DNA of 6,984 nucleotides from NCBI GenBank assembly GCA_023139715.1, contig JAGLNB010000231.1:1-6984 (forward strand). Direction: 5' to 3'. Numbering within the stretch: the first letter of the stretch is position 1; every line of letters starts with the position of its first letter. Below the pieces are notes generated by a model. It saw only the letters and a program-made list of their open reading frames with translations, had not been told where the DNA came from and did not search any database. Position numbers and translations under genes: made by a program. The DNA comes from Planctomycetota bacterium. GTDB taxonomy: Bacteria > Planctomycetota > Phycisphaerae > Sedimentisphaerales > Anaerobacaceae. Positions 1 to 4,780 of the stretch are shown here, piece after piece.

Positions 1-519
1 GATGGTTTTGGTTTTGCCACTTCCAATGGCAGTCATCACAAAATACCGCAGATTGGTATTGCGATTCTCGAAGATGACGTTGAAATCGGCACTTGTTGCG
101 CGATTGAGCGAGGCACGCTGGATGATACGGTGATCGGCAAAGGCAGTAAGCTTGGAGATTTGATTGCGATTGGCCACGGCACAAAAATCGGCGAACATTG
201 TTTGCTCGTAGCTCAGGTTGGAGTGGCTGGCTCTGCGAGACTTGGAAACTATTGCGTAGTTGGCGGCCAGGCGGGCATTGTCGGCCATATAAATATCGGA
301 AATGGCGTTCAGATTGCAGCCCAATCCGGAGTGATTAATGATGTTGCTGATGGGAAAGCCATATTTGGTTCACCTGCTGTTGAGGCCGGTAAGGCCAGAA
401 GGGCATACAGCTTGATACAATATTTACCTGAGATGCGGCAGAAAATTCGCAAACTTCAAAAGCGGCTTGACAAGATTACTTCCTCCAATAATCCGGATTC
501 ACAAGAGTCGAATAAATAG
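1..519 (+). CDS. lpxD: UDP-3-O-acylglucosamine N-acyltransferase LpxD (3' part, 5' end beyond window)
   Basis: This is the C-terminal 172 residues of LpxD, read in frame from base 1. The enzyme transfers a hydroxyacyl chain from acyl-ACP to the 2-amine of UDP-3-O-acyl-glucosamine, the third step of lipid A synthesis, in the cytoplasm. Visible family marks are DGFGFA at the window start, HKIPQIG, and hexapeptide left-handed beta-helix repeats through about residue 125. A C-terminal amphipathic helix follows at about 138-160. His59 (IGHG) and His96 (GH) of the visible part match E. coli His239 and His276 with the same offset of 180, so roughly 180 N-terminal residues are missing through the window edge only. 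The usual 'DN..IAHN' around the catalytic His reads 'GDLIAIGHG' here. The stop lies 8 nt before lpxI. LpxA is less likely because HKIPQ and DGFG are LpxD marks. Confidence 0.93.
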   Translation, partial: DGFGFATSNGSHHKIPQIGIAILEDDVEIGTCCAIERGTLDDTVIGKGSKLGDLIAIGHGTKIGEHCLLVAQVGVAGSARLGNYCVVGGQAGIVGHINIGNGVQIAAQSGVINDVADGKAIFGSPAVEAGKARRAYSLIQYLPEMRQKIRKLQKRLDKITSSNNPDSQESNK

Positions 520-527
520 CGACAATT

Positions 528-1397
528 ATGATTTCTAAATTATTTTCATTCGAGCGCAAATGTAGTGGCGCAAAAACCATCGGCCTTATTGCAGGTCAGG
601 GCAGATTGCCTTTTCTTGTAGCCGAAGGAGCAAAAGCTGCCGGATTAAAAGTTATTTGTGTTGGCCTGGCGGATAATGCCGAGCCGCAGCTTGCTGATAA
701 GGTTGACGTTTTTTATGATGTTGCGATTGCCCGGCCGGCCAGCTGGATACGCAAATTGAAAAAGCATGGCGTAACAAAAACCATTATGGTAGGGCGTGTT
801 GCCAAGTCGCGACTTTTTACGCCGTGGCGCATCCTGAAATATCTGCCGGATTGGCGTTCGATTAGAATTTACTATTGGCGATTGCGTAGCAAAGATAAAC
901 AAAACGATACACTTCTTAGTGCACTGGCCGAAGAGCTTGCCAGCGGCGGAATAATATTGGAGAATTCCACTATGTATTGCAAGGAGCATTTGGCAACAGC
1001 CGGCGTTATGACAAAAACTCAGCCGGGAAAATCGGTTGAGGATGATATTGAATTTGGCTGGAATATAGTCAAAAAACTTGGCGAAATTGATATTGGCCAG
1101 GCGATAGCTGTTAAGGAAAAAGAGGTGATTGCTGTTGAGGCGTTGGAGGGTACGGCAAAAATGATTGAGCGAGCTGGTCAGCTTTGCAAAGCCGGCGGAT
1201 GGACGCTGCTTAAAACTTCCAAGCCGCAGCAGGATATGCGATTTGATGTGCCCTGTGTTGGGCCGGACACCATAAAAAGTTTATCCGAAAATCAAGCCGG
1301 ATGCCTTGTCGTGGAGGCAGATAAAACCATAATCATCGATAAACCGGACACAATAGAACTGGCTGATAAGCTTGGTATAGCTATTTTGGGGCGATAG
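528..1397 (+). CDS. lpxI: UDP-2,3-diacylglucosamine pyrophosphatase LpxI
   Basis: This is a 289-residue protein of the LpxI (DUF1009) family. LpxI hydrolyses UDP-2,3-diacylglucosamine to lipid X plus UMP, replacing the unrelated LpxH of E. coli. The N-terminal domain carries the family opening IGLIAGQGRLPFLVA (residues 18-32) and the MVGRV turn (87-91). The C-terminal domain has DTLL (127-130), the GGWTLLKTSKP stretch (223-233) and the conserved QDMRFDVP motif (235-242) with its acidic residues. The length is close to the family's usual 270-280 residues, with a slightly long N-terminus. ATG 528 is the only convincing start, although no good Shine-Dalgarno sits in front of it, so translation may be coupled to lpxD 8 nt upstream. 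The kinase gene follows after 2 nt. Its placement directly after lpxD puts two consecutive lipid A steps together, with only LpxH/LpxI chemistry separating LpxD from LpxB. Confidence 0.93.
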   Translation: MISKLFSFERKCSGAKTIGLIAGQGRLPFLVAEGAKAAGLKVICVGLADNAEPQLADKVDVFYDVAIARPASWIRKLKKHGVTKTIMVGRVAKSRLFTPWRILKYLPDWRSIRIYYWRLRSKDKQNDTLLSALAEELASGGIILENSTMYCKEHLATAGVMTKTQPGKSVEDDIEFGWNIVKKLGEIDIGQAIAVKEKEVIAVEALEGTAKMIERAGQLCKAGGWTLLKTSKPQQDMRFDVPCVGPDTIKSLSENQAGCLVVEADKTIIIDKPDTIELADKLGIAILGR

Positions 1398-1399
1398 TT

Positions 1400-2209
1400 T
1401 TGATTGACGGCTTTGATAAAATACGAATGGATGGTCGGGCGTTGTGCGTTAATCGAAATTTTCGCAATGAAGAATTTGAGAAAATTTTATCAGCCGGCGA
1501 AGAAAATCTAAAGCAATATTATAAAGCTGTTACGATTCCATCTTCAAAATTCGCAAGGGTACTTAAGCTGGCTGTGGAATTTAATGACGTTGAGGAAACC
1601 ATTTATTTCAAGCAGTATTTGTACAGGTCATTTTTCGATTTTATTAAGCATTGTTTTCGTTTGAGTCGTGCTGGCCGTGCGTTGGGGGCAGCAGCGATGC
1701 TGGAGAAAAATGATTTTTCTACTCCGGCGGTTGTTGCAATTGGTAAAAGTGATTCCAAACGAGCGGATAAATTTTTAATAACTCTCCAGGTAAATAACAC
1801 CGAATCAATTCGTAAATTTATTTCAGAATCGCTTGCTGCTTTGAGCAAAGAGGAGTTGAGAGACAGACGCCAATTGATTTGTCAGTTTGGCCGAACTGTT
1901 GGCCGAATGCACGCTGCTGGGATTTGTCATGGTGATTTTCGATTGGGAAATGTGCTTGTGAGAAAAGAGGGCGGCAATTGGCAGTTTTTCTTTTTGGATA
2001 ATGAGAGAACGAGAAAATTATGGCATTTGCCTTTACGACTTCGCCTGAAAAATCTGGTTCAGATAAATATGTTTCGTGCAGCAGCGATAAGTAATGCTGA
2101 CAGAATGCGGTTTTTCAAATCTTATCTAAAAGAAAATCCGAAATTGAAAACAGGGCAAAATAAATTAGCTGCAAAGATAGTTTCAAAAACGTTTGCGAGG
2201 ATGAAGTAG
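1400..2209 (+). CDS. lipopolysaccharide kinase, Kdo/WaaP family (probable)
   Basis: This 269-residue protein has the protein-kinase-like fold signature of the Kdo/WaaP lipopolysaccharide kinases. Visible marks are a candidate ATP lysine in IYFKQY (Lys71), the catalytic loop CHGDFRLGNVLV (176-187, Asp179 and Asn184) and the metal-binding FLDNER (198-203, Asp200). A family-like tail follows with DRMRFFKSYL (234-243). Such enzymes phosphorylate Kdo or heptose in the LPS inner core, at the cytoplasmic face of the inner membrane. The exact sugar cannot be read from the sequence. The chosen start is TTG 1400, 2 nt after the lpxI stop with a GGGG stretch 8 nt upstream. ATG 1427 is the alternative and would remove nine residues without touching a motif. 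The lpxD-lpxI context supports an LPS role over a general small-molecule kinase. A run of seven T follows the stop, but no terminator stem precedes it. Confidence 0.8.
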   Translation: MIDGFDKIRMDGRALCVNRNFRNEEFEKILSAGEENLKQYYKAVTIPSSKFARVLKLAVEFNDVEETIYFKQYLYRSFFDFIKHCFRLSRAGRALGAAAMLEKNDFSTPAVVAIGKSDSKRADKFLITLQVNNTESIRKFISESLAALSKEELRDRRQLICQFGRTVGRMHAAGICHGDFRLGNVLVRKEGGNWQFFFLDNERTRKLWHLPLRLRLKNLVQINMFRAAAISNADRMRFFKSYLKENPKLKTGQNKLAAKIVSKTFARMK

Positions 2210-2252
2210 TTTTTTTGAATTTTTAGAGTACTTTAATATTTTCTGTTCAGCT

Positions 2253-3242
2253 TTAAGCTTGTTTTAGAAATCGCAGGTCATTTTCAAACAGCAGGCGAAT
2301 ATCTGTTATTCCGTATTTTCTCATAGCCAGTCGTTCTATTCCGAATCCGAAAGCCCATCCGGTATATTTTTCATTGTCTATTCCAACAGCATCGAAAACA
2401 TTTGGGTCAACCATTCCACAGCCGCCCATTTCAATCCAGCTTTCCTTGCCATTTTTATCAATCCAAAGCAAATCAATTTCGGCGCTCGGCTCGGTAAATG
2501 GAAAGAAGCTCGGCCGGAATCGCCATTTTGTGTCAGCTCCGAAAAATGCGTGAATGAATTGATTGATAGCTGTTTTCATATCCACCATACTGACATTTTC
2601 ATCAACAACGAGGGCTTCCAATTGATGGAACACATACATATGCGTTGCGTCAACGGTGTCGGGGCGATAAACCCTTCCCGGAGCAACAACTCTGATTGGC
2701 GGTTTATTGTTTTCCATAACTCGAATTTGAATTGTCGAAGTCTGGCTCCGTAGCAAGGTTGTATCGTCGATATAAAAATTGTCGAGCGGGTCTCGTGCCG
2801 GATGTTCTTCGTTGATATTTAGCGCGATAAAATTATGCCATTCGTCTTCGACTTCCGGGCCGTATGCAAAATCAAAACCCATTCTGCCGAATATTTCCAG
2901 CAGTTCATTTGTTGTTTGCGTTATGATGTGGCTTTTGCCGACATTTGGAATTATGCCGGGAATGGTAACATCTATTGAATCAGCAGTTTTGTTTTGTTTT
3001 TTGGCTAAGGTTGCTTTTAATTGTTCAAATGCTGCGGTTACTTCTTTTTTTACTTTGTTTGCAAGCTGACCTGCTTTTGGTTTTTCTTCTGTGGAAAATT
3101 TACCTATCTGGCTGAGCATCTCCGTAACCTGGCCTTTTCGAGCCAGATATTTTATACGGAATTCCTCCATCGCCGCCGAATCTTCGATGTTCTTTAAGGC
3201 AGCGAGAGCTTCTTTACCAATTTTCTCGAACTGCTCAAGCAT
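2253..3242 (-). CDS. pheS: phenylalanyl-tRNA synthetase alpha subunit
   Basis: PheS carries the catalytic core of the (alpha beta)2 enzyme that charges tRNA-Phe. The 329 residues match the usual length. An N-terminal coiled-coil arm (about 1-85) is followed by the class II core: GPEVEDEWHNFIALN (128-142) with HPARD (147-151), motif 2 in APGRVYRPDTVDATH (187-201), FHQLEALVVD (205-214), RPSFFPFTEPSAEID (243-257), GGCGMVDPNVF (273-283) and motif 3 in GWAFGFGIERLAM (295-307). The small Ala297 matches E. coli Ala294, which sets phenylalanine specificity. ATG 3242 is preferred because MLEQFEKI is the normal family start. A longer TTG start at 3272 would overlap rplT. The start lies 1 nt after the rplT stop and has no clear Shine-Dalgarno, so translational coupling is likely. 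The conserved proline of the 'HPLTQ' segment is Ile here (HIITQ). No pheT follows. Confidence 0.96.
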   Translation of the reverse strand: MLEQFEKIGKEALAALKNIEDSAAMEEFRIKYLARKGQVTEMLSQIGKFSTEEKPKAGQLANKVKKEVTAAFEQLKATLAKKQNKTADSIDVTIPGIIPNVGKSHIITQTTNELLEIFGRMGFDFAYGPEVEDEWHNFIALNINEEHPARDPLDNFYIDDTTLLRSQTSTIQIRVMENNKPPIRVVAPGRVYRPDTVDATHMYVFHQLEALVVDENVSMVDMKTAINQFIHAFFGADTKWRFRPSFFPFTEPSAEIDLLWIDKNGKESWIEMGGCGMVDPNVFDAVGIDNEKYTGWAFGFGIERLAMRKYGITDIRLLFENDLRFLKQA

Positions 3243-3243
3243 T

Positions 3244-3597
3244 TTATATCGCTTTTTTGACAATCTCGACAATCGAATCGAAACCAGCCGGGTCGGCTAT
3301 TGCAATTTCGCTCAGCATTTTTCTGTTGAGCTGGATATTGGCTTTTTTGCAGCCGTTTACAAACTCGCTGTACCTTATGCCTCTTTGTTTGCAGGCGGCA
3401 TTGATACGGATTATCCAGAGTTTGCGGAAATCACGCTTTTTGAGTTTGCGGCCGATTCGGGCATTGACTCCAGCTCGAACCACAGCTTCTTTTGCGAGTC
3501 GATAAAGTCGGCCGGCTGAGCCGCGATGTCCTTTGACAGCTTTTAGAATTCTTTTTTTGGCTTGATGTCTTGCTGCACCTTTTCTTGCTCTTGGCAT
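3244..3597 (-). CDS. rplT: 50S ribosomal protein L20
   Basis: L20 is a 23S rRNA-binding protein needed early in large-subunit assembly. In several bacteria it represses its own operon by binding mRNA that mimics its rRNA site. The 117 residues match the family length and show the standard basic N-terminal arm (MPRARKGAARHQAKKRILK), the GHRGSAGRLYRLAKEAVVRAG stretch in two parts around residues 23-43, KKRDFRKLWIIRINAA (53-68) and the globular C-terminal RYSEFVNGLKK-like segment, here YSEFVNGCKKA. ATG 3597 is set by homology and by AAGGA eight nt upstream. The start lies inside a possible 8-bp stem with upstream leader sequence. The pheS start follows 1 nt after its stop. Confidence 0.98.
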   Translation of the reverse strand: MPRARKGAARHQAKKRILKAVKGHRGSAGRLYRLAKEAVVRAGVNARIGRKLKKRDFRKLWIIRINAACKQRGIRYSEFVNGCKKANIQLNRKMLSEIAIADPAGFDSIVEIVKKAI

Positions 3598-3652
3598 ATC
3601 AGCTTTCCTTTAAGAGTTTGTTATATTTACGGCCTACTGACGGCAGCTGATA
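3597..3652 (-). promoter_or_regulatory. putative rplT translational operator (start-site stem)
   Basis: TATCAGCT (3652-3645) in the leader is a perfect 8-base complement of AGCTGATA (3604-3597), which covers the spacer after the Shine-Dalgarno AAGGA (3610-3606) and the A of the rplT ATG. The pairing closes a 40-nt loop. If formed, it would hinder initiation on rplT. That is the expected design for feedback by L20, but the sequence does not show which factor controls it. Confidence 0.45.
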
Positions 3653-3654
3653 GA

Positions 3655-3676
3655 ACCATTATTTTACGGTAATGGT
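3655..3676 (-). other. stem-loop B in the rpmI-rplT gap
   Basis: ACCATTA (3676-3670) pairs with TAATGGT (3661-3655) across an 8-nt loop in the minus transcript. It ends two bases before the arm that can pair with the rplT start, so the two helices could stack. Confidence 0.5.
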
Positions 3677-3695
3677 CATAAGCCGAGAAGCGGGC

Positions 3696-3719
3696 CACGC
3701 TAATTAATTATTAGCGGTG
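3696..3719 (-). other. stem-loop A in the rpmI-rplT gap
   Basis: The minus RNA reads CACC, GCTAAT, AATTA, ATTAGC, GTG: a 7-bp perfect stem (3716-3710 with 3704-3698), or nine pairs with one bulged base. It begins 16 nt after the rpmI stop. No T-run follows, so it is not an intrinsic terminator. It may be part of an rplT control region. Confidence 0.5.
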
Positions 3720-3735
3720 ATTGATTTTATTTTCT

Positions 3736-3930
3736 TTATTTGCCGAGTTTTATTTTTGCTGTTTTAGCGGACGCACTATTCATTATTGATGGGCTGGTGA
3801 TTCGCCTTCTGCGTTTTGCATTTTTCGTACTCATCAAGTGTCCGCCGAACGCACCCTTACTTTTCACTTTACCTGAAGCGGTAATTTTCACTCTTTTTGC
3901 TAATCCCTTATGGGTTTTCTGTTTTGGCAT
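3736..3930 (-). CDS. rpmI: 50S ribosomal protein L35
   Basis: L35 is a small basic protein of the large ribosomal subunit. The 64 residues are the normal length. They show the family start MPKQKTHKG, the KITASGKVKSKGAFGGH segment (16-31) and the very basic NAKRRRRI (38-44). ATG 3930 is clear: it gives the standard N-terminus and has a strong Shine-Dalgarno, AGAGGA at 3945-3940, nine nt upstream. A TTG start at 3963 would add eleven unrelated residues. The gene is set off by long non-coding gaps on both sides (286 nt from infC, 138 nt to rplT), unlike the short spacing usual in this operon. Both gaps hold possible RNA structure. Confidence 0.97.
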   Translation of the reverse strand: MPKQKTHKGLAKRVKITASGKVKSKGAFGGHLMSTKNAKRRRRITSPSIMNSASAKTAKIKLGK

Positions 3931-3986
3931 TTTACTGATTCCTCTAACGAGTACGCATAACAACCTGAAATTACAAAGAAAGCCAG

Positions 3987-4013
3987 CTTATAGTATTTAT
4001 TACAGCTGGTCAA
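3987..4013 (-). promoter_or_regulatory. candidate internal promoter for rpmI-rplT-pheS
   Basis: TTGACC (4013-4008), a 15-nt spacer and TATAAG (3992-3987) form a plausible but short-spaced sigma-70 promoter, about 57 nt before the rpmI start. An inverted repeat, CCAGCT 4009-4004 and AGCTGG 3988-3983, brackets the spacer and -10 box and could be an operator or an RNA stem. Confidence 0.35.
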
Positions 4014-4103
4014 TAGCGCAGTGCGAAAATATCCTGAAAATTGGCAAATTAACGGCGATATTCGATATATACTGTTCACGATTGAATTTTCCCGTTTGTA
4101 CGC

Positions 4104-4187
4104 GGGTAAATAACTTAAAAATAAGCAGTTATGGTTTTATTCGCGGACATTTACTACCCTGAAGGGTATAAATATTGTTTTTTACCC
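4104..4187 (-). promoter_or_regulatory. possible switching RNA leader between infC and rpmI
   Basis: In the minus-strand transcript four complementary blocks alternate: GGGTA (4187-4183), TACCC (4168-4164), GGGTA (4159-4155) and TACCC (4108-4104). The middle two form a tight TACCC-TTCA-GGGTA hairpin (extendable to TACCCT/AGGGTA on the DNA). The outer ones offer alternative pairings, and CGGG 4094-4091 could pair with the last block (CCCG). This lies in a 286-nt untranslated gap that is much longer than usual. The function is inferred. L20 or L35 feedback control is the likely purpose. Confidence 0.4.
4115..4150 (-). CDS. possible 11-codon leader ORF (MSANKTITAYF)
   Basis: ATG 4150 is preceded by AGGG (4160-4157) at a 6-nt spacing and opens eleven codons ending in TAA at 4117-4115. 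Its ribosome binding site forms one arm of the TACCC/GGGTA hairpin, so its translation could depend on which pairing forms. It is too short to judge by coding bias and has no recognisable family. It could be chance. Confidence 0.25.
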   Translation of the reverse strand: MSANKTITAYF

Positions 4188-4216
4188 AAATTTTACTGGC
4201 CGAATTACGATGCCAA

Positions 4217-4735
4217 TTATTTTATTGGCGAAATTAGCATGGTCATTCGCCTATTGGCCATCCTGCCTCGCTGCTCAACTTTTGCCAGGTCTTCAAGTTT
4301 TTCGCTTATTTGAGCAAACACTTCATGCCCTCTATCTCTGTGCAGCATTTGTCGTCCGCGGAACAACATTGTAAATTGCACCCGATGGCCTTTTTCCAGA
4401 AATTCACGTGCATGCTTGAGCTTGATTTCCATATCATGCGTATCAGTTTCTGGCCGTAGCCGAACTTCTTTTAGCGTATTTACGTGTTGTTGACTTTTCT
4501 TATGGCTCTGACGCATTTTGCGTTTCTGTTCGTATTGCCATTTGCCGTAATCCATAATTTTGCAAACTGGCGGGTCGGATGTAGGCGCAACTTCAACGAG
4601 GTCGAGGCCGGCCTGGCGTGCCTTGCTAATCGCTTCGAGTCGTGTAACTATTCCGACTTTATTATTTTCTTCATCGATTAAGCGAACGTTTTCCGCTCTG
4701 ATTCCCCCGTTTATTTTCAATGCTTGCTTACTGAT
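4217..4735 (-). CDS. infC: translation initiation factor IF-3, probable AUC start
   Basis: IF3 binds the 30S subunit, prevents premature 50S joining and checks the start codon-initiator tRNA pairing. The protein has the N-terminal domain (INGGIRAENVRLID at 8-21, PPVCKIMDYGK at 55-65), a lysine-rich linker helix (about 66-85) and the C-terminal domain (LKEVRLRP at 88-95, FRGRQM at 125-130). The 172 residues are normal length. No ATG or GTG is available at the right place. ATC at 4735-4733 is chosen because AGGTGAT (4747-4741), a near-perfect anti-Shine-Dalgarno match, sits at proper spacing. An in-frame stop lies at 4744-4742. TTG 4720 is the alternative (167 residues) but has no ribosome binding site. 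A start codon that IF3 itself rejects is the known basis of infC autoregulation in E. coli (AUU). thrS ends 45 nt upstream. Confidence 0.94.
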   Translation of the reverse strand: MSKQALKINGGIRAENVRLIDEENNKVGIVTRLEAISKARQAGLDLVEVAPTSDPPVCKIMDYGKWQYEQKRKMRQSHKKSQQHVNTLKEVRLRPETDTHDMEIKLKHAREFLEKGHRVQFTMLFRGRQMLHRDRGHEVFAQISEKLEDLAKVEQRGRMANRRMTMLISPIK

Positions 4736-4747
4736 TGTATATCACCT
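4733..4747 (-). promoter_or_regulatory. ribosome binding site and AUC start of infC
   Basis: AGGTGAT (4747-4741) matches seven bases of the anti-Shine-Dalgarno complement. It is followed by ATACA and then ATC (4735-4733), in frame with infC and only two codons after an in-frame TGA (4744-4742). This site decides the unusual start. Confidence 0.7.
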
Positions 4748-4780
4748 GACCTTTCCAATTGACTATCAATAATTTTTACT

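Noticed and set aside
2207..2252. Terminator for either converging operon
   Set aside because: Seven T follow the kinase stop but no stable stem precedes them. On the other strand there is only a short AGCTT/AAGCT palindrome with a 1-nt loop.
2253..3272. Longer pheS with a TTG start at 3272
   Set aside because: It adds ten basic residues absent from the family and overlaps rplT. ATG 3242 gives the normal PheS N-terminus.
2779..3519. Plus-strand open frames opposite pheS and rplT
   Set aside because: They are antisense shadows of clearly recognised genes and have low-complexity composition.
3736..3963. Longer rpmI with a TTG start at 3963
   Set aside because: The extra eleven residues are unlike L35, and the real ATG 3930 has its own strong ribosome binding site, AGAGGA.
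3740..4162. 140-codon plus-strand open frame across rpmI and its upstream gap
   Set aside because: It is hydrophobic only because it reads the complement of rpmI. It has no binding site and no recognisable family, so it is a shadow frame.
3928..4197. Direct repeat CAGTAAAAT (4197-4189 and 3936-3928) at both ends of the infC-rpmI gap
   Set aside because: Nine bases of A-rich sequence, one copy overlapping the rpmI start. It is probably chance, and no pairing or mobile-element ends are seen.
4734..4769. Promoter directly before infC (TTGATA ... TATACA)
   Set aside because: The spacing is about 22 nt, and the resulting transcript would lack the infC ribosome binding site. An ATTGA/TCAAT palindrome at 4758-4770 is short and unremarkable.
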